Numbered from the stretch's first letter, positions 8,901 to 15,342 are shown. The stretch: 39,691 nt of DNA from an uncultured Fibrobacter sp. (GCA_946183925.1 CAMHDS010000013.1:1-39691); one strand, 5' to 3'. The notes: generated from the sequence alone by a model not told the origin. Numbers and translations: made by a program.

Positions 8901-9819
8901 GCTTTGCTTCCGCCTCCGCCTCTGCATCCAGTTCCTTCTTCTGCTCCTTGTCCGCATCCTTTGCGGCATCCTTCTCCTGCTGCTCCGTAGGCTCGTCTGG
9001 TGAAGCGGCAGACTCCCTAGCCTCTGGAGTACCTAAATCGGAGATAGCCTCCTCACCCTCTGGCGTGGAGGTCTGCGACTGCATAGCCGCACTCTTCTGC
9101 TTAAGCACAGAGGCGGCATCAGGTGCCTTGCCCATATTGGTAGGGCGGTAGTTGTTAGACACATACTTGTCTGGGTCTACCGTGAAGGTTGCGGAGACAT
9201 AGACTAGCCCGTTCGCATCTGGCTTGTCCTCATCGCCTCCCATAGAGGGCGGAATGTTAGGAGCCTTTAGTGGAATGTGAGAGGCGTTCTCCTCATCGTA
9301 CTTGGAAAGGTCGGGTTCGGGGTCTTTCCCGATTGGTGGTTTAGCCTCTATCTCCTCCGCCCCGTCCATCGTGATGGCATCTAGGGCTTCCGCAAGGGAG
9401 TCCTTCACCTGCACCGCCTTGTCCTGCTGAATGGTAGGCTCTAGCCCCTCCCCGACCTTGTTGGATTCAACTGGTTGGATAAGCCCTTGCGGGGTGGAGG
9501 TAGTCCCCTCCACCTCACCCTTCGTCTCGTCGCGGAAATCGTCTGTTGGGTTTGTGAGGTGAGAGTCAAGGTTATCGTTCTTGTCCCTTGTGAGAGTGGT
9601 ATGCTCGAAGTCTGTTTCCGCCGATATGGCTTCGTCCAGAGCATTTGCAAGAGACCCCTTCGCCGTGAAGGGGTCTTGTGTGGCGGTCTCTGTGGTTACT
9701 GGGACGTGTCCGTGTTCGTCAATGTCCGCCCCAACTTCGTCCATCGTCATTTTCGGCTCTGCGGCGATAGCGGAGAGGTAGGCTTCGTCTTCAACGGAAA
9801 AGTCCTTGCTTGTAGGCAT
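5962..9819 (-). CDS. giant acidic multidomain protein, 1285 aa, shares Cys/His domain with its neighbour
   Basis: Start supported by AAAGGAG 10 nt upstream. Residues 1-350 are acidic and disordered-looking (Glu, Asp, Ala, Gln, Pro) with two related words, SLANALDEAI (56-65) and SLAEALDAIT (141-150). Residues 357-470 carry the domain that begins protein 1461-5909: GPKK, then TFAQC-x7-C-x2-H (C376, C384, H387), a K/D-rich strand and a late F-x-M-D strand. Later parts are Glu/Gln/Ala-rich coiled coil (about 600-1100), and the end is basic and helical (KLAKYEAMLAKLGK). No catalytic motif seen. It sits 52 bp upstream of the 1482-aa gene and downstream of 9868-10302, apparently one operon. A structural or ejected virion protein is the best guess. 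Confidence 0.7.
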   Translation of the reverse strand: MPTSKDFSVEDEAYLSAIAAEPKMTMDEVGADIDEHGHVPVTTETATQDPFTAKGSLANALDEAISAETDFEHTTLTRDKNDNLDSHLTNPTDDFRDETKGEVEGTTSTPQGLIQPVESNKVGEGLEPTIQQDKAVQVKDSLAEALDAITMDGAEEIEAKPPIGKDPEPDLSKYDEENASHIPLKAPNIPPSMGGDEDKPDANGLVYVSATFTVDPDKYVSNNYRPTNMGKAPDAASVLKQKSAAMQSQTSTPEGEEAISDLGTPEARESAASPDEPTEQQEKDAAKDADKEQKKELDAEAEAEAKQVIPSTKEDDKQTQDEAPENVVLDYATFIDGSSFICFDEVSDIDYSKIAMDAGPKKAPTRANCQTTFAQCRAKNPLFCRFHGPKLLEADIKTAIKATVGPGCVVQVTKDKNSKNKFTFRLTVGCPPSKKKMVEKMVHMYLTQNPGITSSTEDWNLVGKHKQTQEFEMDILQADNPPKKDTKADQMLSNTKKAIKEHKKQDVVGETAPGVEKKAAKGEKWQTVDEDVENEWADLVDKTVHKSLLGNNEEFLANFNNIANQFDQAHDAGDAAGLKQALESLKEEIGKYDENGEKKPEAETETATSPESPQEQAQAPQATEPEAQTQAQENPTYGESPKLNGANVDTSGDDEAEGNGGGAEASEGAESGESEEVVLPAPPVLSKGNEGEQSTQPAEEADAKKNAAFDKVKKALAGTGYENADLSYEDFGDTQEVYIATSENGEGTLEAAIGKDGGLTFGVHDNNGFWGNSDDPSQAISDFEKNYGGKPPVLSYGGKAHELATKLSGFKKQFQSIVDGGADPSTVDAMNNAIAGAQITYDKLAEQYDAIDEIDKKIQNVENTDGIGVMEKAFELDCLNMSKKEAEGQVNLLLNNLESKVNGIEMSFGKVAKSAADKQKGQLADDVEQQVVSVAKTIFPNGPVEGVDSAKDMVDSLFDETGSELAKLVGEDNVAGLVKKHGAEKLGEDVEDQAKKFDDAIQEFKDAMDTNDIEGAKSKAQEIKGIAGMLMGSFGFLKGKLGMIKAEAEEMAKVNKAKERLAKGNVSQSQGGGKKPVEPFDFDAWQKGQQAQGAQGGEKGMSSDLSYKVGKPFEGLQNDIKPLISNVLSKNGRFTNFDTFDDTSVEGTKHIISMEKKQKEGYDEDNDEESTPTPEELDKLLKQMNEEFSMYGLQVKPSTKMKNSGKNVYFEVEKLDGGTAKQEQAQPKNQLSDEEKKAKIAAMSPKQKLEAAVKIFKKKLAANPNDSTSKAKLAKYEAMLAKLGK

Positions 9820-9860
9820 AATAGTAGCTCCTTTGTTGCAAATAATGCCACATAGACACT

Positions 9861-9876
9861 ATGCCTACTAGAGTAG
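9861..9876 (-). other. perfect hairpin over the stop codon of 9868-10302
   Basis: GCCTACTCTAGTAGGC folds as a 7 bp stem with a CT loop and includes the TAG stop codon. There is no T-tract, so it is more likely an mRNA processing or stability element between two cistrons than a terminator. Confidence 0.5.
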
Positions 9877-10302
9877 GCGGAATGGTATTCCGAAGGTGTC
9901 CATCATAAGTGCCAAAGCCCCTGGTTGAGGGTCATCCTTCACCCATCCAGTGTCTGCCATACGCCCTTTGATATGGATTAGGAAATGCCCACTGTCATCA
10001 TAGGTGTAGCCTTTGATTTCGTCCAATGACTGCAAACCGAGTGAGCCAAGGCGCTTCATAACCTCCGTGGAGATAGGGTCTGGGTCACCGTTGTCTGGCG
10101 GAGAGGGGTGGGATGAATCTGCGGCGTTGCGGGCTAGGTCGGAGAGAGGAGAGGGCAGCCCCTCAATGTCCCCCCGAAGGTAGTCGATGACAGTGGCAAT
10201 GAATGCAACCGACCGCCGCCGATCCTCCCCTTCAAAATCCCACAGTTGGCCAAGGTTAGTTGTATATGCCTTTTTGAGGTTGTCAATGTTCTCTTTGTTC
10301 AT
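9868..10302 (-). CDS. hypothetical protein, 144 aa, near-leaderless mRNA
   Basis: Not recognised. The protein has an N-terminal helical part (NKENIDNLKKAYTTNLGQLWDF), a Pro/Asp/Ser-rich linker at about 59-76 (SSHPSPPDNGDPDP) and a C-terminal globular part. The ATG at 10302 lies only 9 nt after a consensus TATAAT, so the predicted transcription start is 0-3 nt before the ATG. An in-frame upstream extension would read through the promoter and is rejected. First gene of the operon with the two giant proteins. Confidence 0.75.
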   Translation of the reverse strand: MNKENIDNLKKAYTTNLGQLWDFEGEDRRRSVAFIATVIDYLRGDIEGLPSPLSDLARNAADSSHPSPPDNGDPDPISTEVMKRLGSLGLQSLDEIKGYTYDDSGHFLIHIKGRMADTGWVKDDPQPGALALMMDTFGIPFRLL

Positions 10303-10311
10303 AGCGGTGGT

Positions 10312-10341
10312 ATTATACCATAGGAGCGGAGCGGCTTTCAA
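10312..10341 (-). promoter_or_regulatory. strong promoter of the giant-protein operon
   Basis: -35 TTGAAA, 18 nt spacer, extended -10 TGGTATAAT, preceded by ACCCCA. It leaves almost no 5' leader before the ATG at 10302, unlike most cassettes in the window. Confidence 0.8.
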
Positions 10342-10351
10342 TGGGGTGCAG

Positions 10352-10402
10352 AAAAAAGGCGGCGGACACGGGAGGTAAAGCACTAAACCCGCATCCGCCG
10401 CC
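10352..10402 (-). terminator. intrinsic terminator after 10425-10826
   Basis: A 9 bp perfect stem GGCGGCGGA/TCCGCCGCC (10394-10402 with 10358-10366) followed by TTTTTT on the minus strand. Confidence 0.85.
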
Positions 10403-10424
10403 TCCGCCGCCACACCCGTGACGG

Positions 10425-10826
10425 CTAGGACTTGGACTGTTGGACTAAATCTGGTGAGAGGTCTTCATCGTACACGTCATCAACATAGACGGAGACAATC
10501 TGGTATCGGTTGGAACTGCCCCTCTTGAGGCGGCACATCATAGAGTCCTTCGGATAGGCGGTGTGAGTGAACCAGTCTTTTGTGTTTGTTCTACGGCGCA
10601 CGAAAGCATCGGCTTTCCCTTGTGTAGAGAAGAGGTATCGGCGGGTGCAAGGGGAGGTCATGTTCTCACCCTTCCAGTCTGGAATGCCAGAGAAGATAAC
10701 AAGGTAGAGTGGGTCTTTCATCTTCAGTTGTTCATTATGCTTTTGAGGGTTTAGGGAAGGTGGAGTCGTAGCCCCCTTCCCCTTGGACTTGTTAGCCGAT
10801 TTGACGGAAGAAGCGGACGGCTTCAA
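10425..10826 (-). CDS. hypothetical protein, up to 133 aa
   Basis: Not recognised. The first 36 residues are Lys/Ser/Thr/Pro-rich, and the rest (from MKDPLYLVIFSGIPDWKG) looks like a compact alpha/beta domain with several basic residues (RRYLFSTQGKADAFVRRR). The longest frame starts at a TTG (10826) that overlaps the upstream gene by 35 nt and has its AAAGG too close; the ATG at 10721 would give 98 aa. Cotranscribed with 10792-11106, whose protein also has an S/T-K-rich tail before a 'RRR/KSR' patch. Confidence 0.65.
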   Translation of the reverse strand: MKPSASSVKSANKSKGKGATTPPSLNPQKHNEQLKMKDPLYLVIFSGIPDWKGENMTSPCTRRYLFSTQGKADAFVRRRTNTKDWFTHTAYPKDSMMCRLKRGSSNRYQIVSVYVDDVYDEDLSPDLVQQSKS

Positions 10827-11106
10827 CCTTTATCGGTAGGGTTGGACGGACAAGGAATGTTGACCTAACTCTGGAAAGAGCCGCCTTGCGGACATCTGGA
10901 ATGCGGGACTTTGCGATTTCCTTCGTGCCGAAGACCGTAGTGAACGGAATGACATCATCGTACAAGTTATCATGCCGTTCCACGTCAACATGGCCCATGT
11001 CCTTGAAGATGGGGAAGTATACGGCTCCCTTGGCATCCGTGATGCGGACAACCCAACCCTTGCGGGTCATAGGCTGCGACTTCTGTGCTTTCTTTTTCGT
11101 CTTCAT
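10792..11106 (-). CDS. hypothetical basic protein, 104 aa
   Basis: Not recognised. It starts MKTKKKAQKSQPMTRKGW and is strongly basic at the N-terminus, followed by a beta-rich region (WVVRITDAKGAVYFPIFKDMG). The start at 11106 is chosen because AAGGA lies 7 nt upstream and any longer frame would translate the promoter and leader. First gene of a two-gene unit ending at the terminator 10352-10402. Confidence 0.75.
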   Translation of the reverse strand: MKTKKKAQKSQPMTRKGWVVRITDAKGAVYFPIFKDMGHVDVERHDNLYDDVIPFTTVFGTKEIAKSRIPDVRKAALSRVRSTFLVRPTLPIKVEAVRFFRQIG

Positions 11107-11159
11107 CTTTTTGTCCTTGTCCTTGTTGTTGACGGGCTTGTTTGCCCTTGACGCCGAGT

Positions 11160-11188
11160 AGTATACCATAACTGCGGACGGCTTGCAA
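11160..11188 (-). promoter_or_regulatory. cassette promoter, unit 10425-11106
   Basis: -35 TTGCAA, 17 nt spacer, extended -10 TGGTATACT, preceded by TTCCCCTA. The leader has a hairpin GGGC-AAACAA-GCCC (11134-11147) and two tandem GGACAA words. Confidence 0.88.
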
Positions 11189-11221
11189 TAGGGGAATGAA
11201 AGGTTTTTGAAAAAGTCCCAA

Positions 11222-11479
11222 TCACTCCTTGAGAGCTTGCTTGTTGAACCAATAAAGTGCTAGTTCGGATATGCCGTTGAACATCTTCAGATAGTCCGCA
11301 TAGGGAATGTGCCTAGGGACATATGGCTTTAGAGCATCCTTGTTGTGTGCGGGCGATGTCGGTTTGGGCTTCGGCTTTGACGGAGGGGTGGAATGAATCG
11401 CCGTTGGCGTCGATGGCTCTGGGGTGGGCAAGTCAAATAGGGTGCCTTGCTCCATACGGGGTTTGTCATTCGTGGGCAT
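11222..11479 (-). CDS. hypothetical Pro-rich protein with a possible sliding-clamp binding motif, 85 aa
   Basis: The ATG at 11479 has GGAGG 9 nt upstream (a GTG codon lies directly before it). The N-terminus contains EQGTLFDLP, which resembles the Q-x-x-L-F motif used by many proteins to bind the bacterial beta sliding clamp. A Pro/Lys/Thr linker (about 18-43) follows, then a folded C-terminal segment (PYADYLKMFNGISELALYWFNKQALKE). Last gene of a ten-gene operon, 14 bp after the radical SAM gene. The clamp-binding idea is inference from the motif only. Confidence 0.7.
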   Translation of the reverse strand: MPTNDKPRMEQGTLFDLPTPEPSTPTAIHSTPPSKPKPKPTSPAHNKDALKPYVPRHIPYADYLKMFNGISELALYWFNKQALKE

Positions 11480-11493
11480 CACACATATCCTCC

Positions 11494-12294
11494 CTATGCC
11501 TGCCCTAGCAACCTCCTAGCCGCCACCATCTTTGGGTCTTGCTCCGTGAGGTATCTCCTACCCCCAAGGCATCCGCCGCACGGGCGGAACTTCCTCATCT
11601 CGAGCCAGAGGAGGTCTGACGGCAACTTGTTCACATTTCCGCAAGAGGGGCAGAGGCAAGATTCGGACATGTGAATGTCCCCCTTGAAGTCCACCATAGG
11701 GGTGCAGAACCTCTGTTGCATGAACATCAGACGGAAGAACTCTTGGGAGTTTGGGGACTGCACAAGGGTGAGGCAAGAGGTGAGGCAGGAGTTGTGGTAC
11801 TTTGAGTTCTCCGCCTCCTTAAGAGCCTCTGGGCATGACTTGGCACGCCCGATGTCCTTCATCCCCCGAATGTCCGTTGTGTCAAACACGAAGTGCATAG
11901 CCTCCCACTTGGAGCCGTTCTCCTTCCACTTGGCAACAGTCTGGTTGTGGAGCCGATACCACTTGGGGTTGGAGTAGATTTGCCCCCCGCAGAAGCCGTT
12001 GAGTTTAGCCACCTTCTCCATAGCCCACTCCTTTTTGGGATCCCCAAGCCACATTCCGTTGGAGCAGATGGAGAAGCGCAGCCCAGACTGGGAGACGATG
12101 CGGCACATGTCGAAGAACTTCGGATGTTCCGTAGGTTCCCCTCCGCTCACAATGAGAAGGTAGTCCCCGCTTTCCTTGGCGAATGCAACCGCCTTGCGGC
12201 AGGTGTCCTCCGTCATGTGGGGGGCATAGGGGTTGGCATCGTCAAGGCAGTGCGGGCAAGCCATACGGCAACAGTTGGTTATCTGAAGGAGCAT
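11494..12294 (-). CDS. radical SAM enzyme, 266 aa
   Basis: C9-x3-C13-x2-C16 (CRMACPHC) is the [4Fe-4S]/S-adenosylmethionine binding triad, and SGGEPTEHP (50-58) is the SAM-contact GGE motif. The C-terminal part has a second cysteine set (SCLCPSCG and later CGGCLGG), which suggests an auxiliary cluster in the manner of SPASM/twitch domains. Such enzymes modify peptides, tRNA or small molecules by radical chemistry; the substrate is not evident. Start supported by AAAGGAG. It overlaps 12279-12554 by 16 nt. Radical SAM genes are uncommon in phages outside queuosine-type and viperin-like cases, and I see no other queuosine genes here. Confidence 0.88.
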   Translation of the reverse strand: MLLQITNCCRMACPHCLDDANPYAPHMTEDTCRKAVAFAKESGDYLLIVSGGEPTEHPKFFDMCRIVSQSGLRFSICSNGMWLGDPKKEWAMEKVAKLNGFCGGQIYSNPKWYRLHNQTVAKWKENGSKWEAMHFVFDTTDIRGMKDIGRAKSCPEALKEAENSKYHNSCLTSCLTLVQSPNSQEFFRLMFMQQRFCTPMVDFKGDIHMSESCLCPSCGNVNKLPSDLLWLEMRKFRPCGGCLGGRRYLTEQDPKMVAARRLLGQA

Positions 12295-12554
12295 ATAGGC
12301 TCCTTTCGTCCAATCATCCCTTGTCTCTGATATTCTGCGAATTCCTCATTAGTATAGAAATGCCCTTTGTATTCCTTTCCCTTGAACATCAACCTTCCTT
12401 CTTTACAGTACATTTCGCGCTCAAAATAAGGGAAGGATAGCCACGATTCAAAACCTTTGTTAAATCCCTTCTCTCTAGCAACCCAAAAAGCATATTCCAC
12501 ATCCCGTAAAGGAGTGTCCTTAAAGTGTTCCCGATTGGTTATCTGTTCTGCCAT
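12279..12554 (-). CDS. hypothetical protein with a TNEE domain, 91 aa
   Basis: Resembles the N-terminus of 30747-31361: both have an N-terminal D-x-P, a W-L segment, an aromatic pair (YF), a KG.. strand and then HFYTNEEFAEYQR / RFFTNEEVEEKIR. Function unknown. Start at 12554 is supported by AAGGAG. The 3' end overlaps the radical SAM start by 16 nt, so the two are probably coupled in translation. Confidence 0.78.
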   Translation of the reverse strand: MAEQITNREHFKDTPLRDVEYAFWVAREKGFNKGFESWLSFPYFEREMYCKEGRLMFKGKEYKGHFYTNEEFAEYQRQGMIGRKEPICSFR

Positions 12555-12575
12555 TTCACCTTCTCCTTAAGACCA

Positions 12576-13163
12576 TTACCACTTCTTCCCCTCTTCCACG
12601 GCATCGTTGGACTCTTCATCATCCCAGAGGACTTCGCCGCCGTTGCGGTTGCCGATGTGAACAACCTTTAATGGCGATTCCTCATCCTCTGCGGGCTTCT
12701 CTGGTGTAGGCGGGGTGGTTGGCTTGCCCTTGCTTGCGGAAGCCGTATGGGCGGGTTTTCCGCCGTCTAGGGGCAGTTCAAGGTTGGGGAGCGGGTCGGA
12801 GTGTTCCCGAACCTTCCTTTGGCGGGTTTTGGCAGTTCTCTCACGGATTTGAATGTAGCAAGTCTCCGCATCCGTGTCTGCATTGTTCCACTTCTTGTCC
12901 ACCACGGAGTCACCGCTATTGATAGTGACGGGCTTCACGGGTTGGCGGGAGAGGTTGAGACGGGTAGAACCCGCCTCCGCCGCAAGAAGGTCTTTGAGGC
13001 GGGAGAGGACGGCATCAATGAATTCTGGGTTGCCGCTAATTCGAATGCCGCAAGCCCCGAAGGTGGAGCCACGGGCATCCGCCGCAATGGGGGTGAAGTG
13101 CGGGAGAATGGGTTGGTCGGGTTGGAGGTTTTGCCAACGGCGGAGAGCTTCTTTCTTTTCCAT
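12576..13163 (-). CDS. hypothetical protein, 195 aa
   Basis: Not recognised. An N-terminal alpha/beta domain of about 85 residues (ACGIRISGNPEFIDAVLSRLKDLL) is followed by a charged middle (RERTAKTRQRKVREHSD) and a Pro/Glu-rich tail (TPPTPEKPAEDEE). AAAGGA lies 7 nt before the ATG. It belongs to the operon from 14701 to 11222, the longest in the window. Confidence 0.75.
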   Translation of the reverse strand: MEKKEALRRWQNLQPDQPILPHFTPIAADARGSTFGACGIRISGNPEFIDAVLSRLKDLLAAEAGSTRLNLSRQPVKPVTINSGDSVVDKKWNNADTDAETCYIQIRERTAKTRQRKVREHSDPLPNLELPLDGGKPAHTASASKGKPTTPPTPEKPAEDEESPLKVVHIGNRNGGEVLWDDEESNDAVEEGKKW

Positions 13164-13183
13164 GGTAGGTTCCTTTCTGTTTG

Positions 13184-13477
13184 TTACTTGGAGGTGAGTT
13201 TGTTGATGAAAGCGAGGTGACTAGCCTTGCAAGCATCCACCTGTGCATTCACGAAATACTTGTAGAGCCTTTTCTCCATCCGCTCCCTTTGAGCCTTTGT
13301 CGCATGAGGGAGTGCGAGGAGCGAGTCCGTGAGGACGGTGACGAACCGAAGGGATGAATCGTTAGCCCTCTCCGACAGACGCTCCAACTGCTCCTCTGGT
13401 GTCTTGGGGCGGGGTGTCCGCTTGTGTGTGGGTTTGGCAGCCTTGTTCGGCGCCTTGCAGTCCTTACTCTTCGCCAT
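13184..13477 (-). CDS. hypothetical basic protein, 97 aa
   Basis: The N-terminal 28 residues are rich in Lys, Arg and Pro (AKPTHKRTPRPK), and the rest is helical (EEQLERLSERANDSS, KAQRERMEKRLYKYF). It could bind nucleic acid. The ATG at 13477 lies inside the end of 13464-13679 (14 nt overlap) with AAGGAG 7 nt upstream. No family recognised. Confidence 0.75.
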   Translation of the reverse strand: MAKSKDCKAPNKAAKPTHKRTPRPKTPEEQLERLSERANDSSLRFVTVLTDSLLALPHATKAQRERMEKRLYKYFVNAQVDACKASHLAFINKLTSK

Positions 13478-13679
13478 TGTTTTTCTCCTTCGCCTTATCT
13501 TTTTTGAGTTGTCCAATGAAGCTTGCGACCCAGTAGACGGCACCCGCACACCAGAGTCCAAAACAGACTTTCCAGAGAGACGGATAATTGCCCTTTGTGA
13601 GGGTTTGCCCAATGCCGCCCGCAATCATAATGCCAGCACCGATGAACATACCCTTGACGGGGTTGTTTTTATTCGCCAT
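13464..13679 (-). CDS. small membrane protein, 71 aa, two membrane segments
   Basis: Hydrophobic segments at about 9-26 (glycine-rich, MFIGAGIMIAGGIG) and 36-56, with a highly charged tail (KKDKAKEKNNGEE). The size and topology would fit a holin-like or superinfection-type protein, but nothing specific supports either. AAAGGA lies 6 nt before the ATG. Confidence 0.75.
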   Translation of the reverse strand: MANKNNPVKGMFIGAGIMIAGGIGQTLTKGNYPSLWKVCFGLWCAGAVYWVASFIGQLKKDKAKEKNNGEE

Positions 13680-13696
13680 ATAGGTTCCTTTCTTGG

Positions 13697-13846
13697 TTAG
13701 TTGTTTGTAGGTGTTGCTTCAATGATAGCCCTATGCCCTAGGCGGACTTCCGCCGTGAAATGGGCAAGGGCATCATCTAGGTTTTCGGTAAGGAATTCGC
13801 CGTAAGGGCGTCCTTCTGGTGTGAATGACTTTACGATGATTTCCAT
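13697..13846 (-). CDS. hypothetical protein, 49 aa
   Basis: ATG at 13846, TAA at 13697, with AAGGA 10 nt upstream. Begins MEIIVKSFTPEGRPYG and contains an acidic helix (ENLDDALAHFTAEVRLGH). It lies neatly between its neighbours (13-17 bp gaps). No function recognised. Confidence 0.7.
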   Translation of the reverse strand: MEIIVKSFTPEGRPYGEFLTENLDDALAHFTAEVRLGHRAIIEATPTNN

Positions 13847-13859
13847 GTCGGTTCAATCC

Positions 13860-14033
13860 TTACCAATTCAAGTAGGCGGTCTCTTCCCTCGCCCGTTCCT
13901 CTTTGTCTTTCTCCAGAGCGGCTTTAATGACTTCTGCATCCCGTTTCAAGCCTGCCGTAGCCTTGAGTTGCACCCCGTCATAGATTCGGTAGACAGTCTG
14001 GAGGAAGTGGTCTGTAGATTCCACGATTTCCAT
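13860..14033 (-). CDS. hypothetical protein, 57 aa
   Basis: ATG at 14033 with AAAGGA upstream. Begins MEIVESTDHFLQTVYRIYDG; the C-terminal half is a charged helix (ALEKDKEERAREETAYL). The first residues resemble those of 13697-13846 (MEIIV / MEIVE), possibly a shared beta strand. No known family. Confidence 0.7.
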   Translation of the reverse strand: MEIVESTDHFLQTVYRIYDGVQLKATAGLKRDAEVIKAALEKDKEERAREETAYLNW

Positions 14034-14056
14034 CTTGTAGGTTCCTTTCGTTAGGG

Positions 14057-14470
14057 TTATGCGCCAATGCGGAAAGTGCGGCGGTAGGAGTGGTCTAAAG
14101 CCCCGTCATCCCTCACCATCACGGAATCAAAGCGGAGAAGTCCCTTGTAGTGGTGTCTGGTGAGGTATGCCGTAGCACCCGCCGCAAGGCTGTGGAAGCG
14201 GTTTAGACGGGTCTTGGTGTGTGAGAAGGGTTGAAGGGGGAAAGACTTGCCCTTGAGCGTTTGAACGGCCACAAGGGCGAGAATGCCGTTAGCCTTGTCC
14301 TTGGCAATGAGGTCAATGCCCTTGACGGTGGTAGTGGAGACTTCATAGCCGTGGTTAGAGAGATACCTAGCGGCACGGGAAACTGCATCTTTCTTTGTCA
14401 TGCGGGTAGCATCCCCGTGGGTGGAGTCCCCCGTCACGGAGATAGATGTGGAGCCGATAGAGACATTCAT
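14057..14470 (-). CDS. YraN/UPF0102-like nuclease-fold protein with altered active site, 137 aa
   Basis: From residue 26 the sequence follows the YraN pattern: AARYLSNHGYEV, then GIDLIAKD (D53), a strand LALVAVQT, a helix with K-T-R-L..A..A..YL, and RFDSVMV. YraN proteins have a PD-(D/E)XK endonuclease fold; their GEIDLIA and VEVK give the catalytic Asp, Glu and Lys. Here VEVK reads VAVQ (A68, Q70), so two of three residues are lost and the protein probably binds DNA without cutting, or does something else. AAAGGA precedes the ATG. Second gene of the operon from 14701. Confidence 0.65.
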   Translation of the reverse strand: MNVSIGSTSISVTGDSTHGDATRMTKKDAVSRAARYLSNHGYEVSTTTVKGIDLIAKDKANGILALVAVQTLKGKSFPLQPFSHTKTRLNRFHSLAAGATAYLTRHHYKGLLRFDSVMVRDDGALDHSYRRTFRIGA

Positions 14471-14488
14471 GGTTCAGTTCCTTTCTGG

Positions 14489-14701
14489 TTAGGGGGTTAC
14501 GGCAAGAAAGACATAGGCGGTTGCGGCGAACACGGCAACTGCGAAGATAGCCCCGATAGTTGCAAGCGCCGTCTTGACGGGTTGCCACTTCAAGTCCCTC
14601 TCCATCTTGAGATAGAGTTCGGGGTGCATCTGGTTCTGGTAGACATCGGCAATGTGCCGTGCCTTGTTCTCCTTCATAGCCTTGAAGATGTTGAGTTTCA
14701 T
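14489..14701 (-). CDS. small membrane-anchored protein, 70 aa
   Basis: A charged N-terminal part (KLNIFKAMKENKARHIADVY) and one C-terminal membrane segment at about 45-66 (ALATIGAIFAVAVFAATAYVFLAV). The start at 14701 follows AAAGGACAAGACG; longer frames run into the promoter. First gene of the ten-gene operon that ends at 11222. Confidence 0.75.
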   Translation of the reverse strand: MKLNIFKAMKENKARHIADVYQNQMHPELYLKMERDLKWQPVKTALATIGAIFAVAVFAATAYVFLAVTP

Positions 14702-14743
14702 CGTCTTGTCCTTTCTTTGTCCTTTTTGTCCTTGACGCCGCAT

Positions 14744-14772
14744 AGTATACCACATTCCCCATTGGGTTGCAA
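14744..14772 (-). promoter_or_regulatory. cassette promoter, ten-gene operon 11222-14701
   Basis: -35 TTGCAA, 17 nt, TGGTATACT, preceded by TTACCCCC. The leader lacks a clear hairpin but has three GGACAA words. Confidence 0.88.
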
Positions 14773-14899
14773 GGGGGTAATGAAAAAAGTTTTAGATTTT
14801 CCGTCAGCGGAATCTCGAGACGGGCAATGCGGCGGGCTTGCCTACGGGATGAATGCAGCCGTCCCATCGAGCAGAGTGTAAGGTAGTGTCTCACAATGT
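14773..14899. other. terminator-to-promoter spacer
   Basis: No gene. Next to the promoter is an AT tract. On the plus strand it holds GGGATGAATGCAGCC and CCATCGAGCAG, words that recur in the spacers at 22654-22798 and 24027-24170. Confidence 0.5.
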
Positions 14900-14940
14900 A
14901 AAAGCCGCCCCCCTCCGAGAGCCTTGGAGAGGGGCGGCGG
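14900..14940 (-). terminator. intrinsic terminator after 14963-15124
   Basis: Stem GCCGCCCC/GGGGCGGC with an imperfect inner stem, followed by TTTTACATT on the minus strand. Confidence 0.8.
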
Positions 14941-14962
14941 GACTGGACTAGTGGACACATCG

Positions 14963-15124
14963 CTAGAAGTTCACCTTGTCAATCTTGCAAGCAAGGACTT
15001 CCGTGTAGGCGGGGCATTCCGCCTTTGCCTTGCCCATCGCCTCCATAGCCGTCTCCGCATGCACGGCAACCGTCTTGGTGGCGGATCGCTTGTTGTTCTT
15101 TAGTGTGACTTTGTAGGTAATCAT
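14963..15124 (-). CDS. hypothetical protein, 53 aa
   Basis: MITYKVTLKNNKRSATKTVAVHAETAMEAMGKA: a beta strand pair then a helix, a small alpha/beta fold. The strand KVT-x-K-x resembles the N-terminus of 25433-25810. The start at 15124 has AGAGGA 11 nt upstream; longer frames overlap the real gene 15147-15323. Last gene of its unit. Confidence 0.72.
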   Translation of the reverse strand: MITYKVTLKNNKRSATKTVAVHAETAMEAMGKAKAECPAYTEVLACKIDKVNF

Positions 15125-15146
15125 GACGGGTGTTATCCTCTTCTGG

Positions 15147-15323
15147 TTATCCCAACTTGAACCATTGGGCGGGCTTTCCGTTTGGGCCTTCGGTTGGAAT
15201 GGTGACGGCATAGAAATCAATTGTGCCGTTCTCCGTGGGCTTTGCGACAAGGGTCGCATCGTCTGGAATGCCGTGTTCGTCAATGGCGGCTTGGATTGCA
15301 AACTGCATATCACGGATAGACAT
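15147..15323 (-). CDS. hypothetical protein with MxIRDxQ start, 58 aa
   Basis: ATG at 15323 with a strong AAGGAGG 9 nt upstream. Begins MSIRDMQFAIQAAIDEHGIPDDATL, closely matching the start of the 259-aa protein 34141-34920 (MTIRDLQYNIQSAIDTAEGITDNAAV). The rest is a short beta region (TIDFYAVTIPTEG) that also corresponds to KIYAVEVYKDEKG. It looks like the free-standing form of a domain found at the N-terminus of the larger protein. Confidence 0.78.
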   Translation of the reverse strand: MSIRDMQFAIQAAIDEHGIPDDATLVAKPTENGTIDFYAVTIPTEGPNGKPAQWFKLG

Positions 15324-15342
15324 AGTGTGTGTCCTCCTTGGG

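Noticed and set aside
14851..14883. Tiny plus-strand frame MNAAVPSSRV, and a similar one MNWAAPSSAEV at 24132-24167
   Set aside because: Similar peptides come from the shared spacer words; no promoter or ribosome site on that strand. Kept only as part of the spacer finding.
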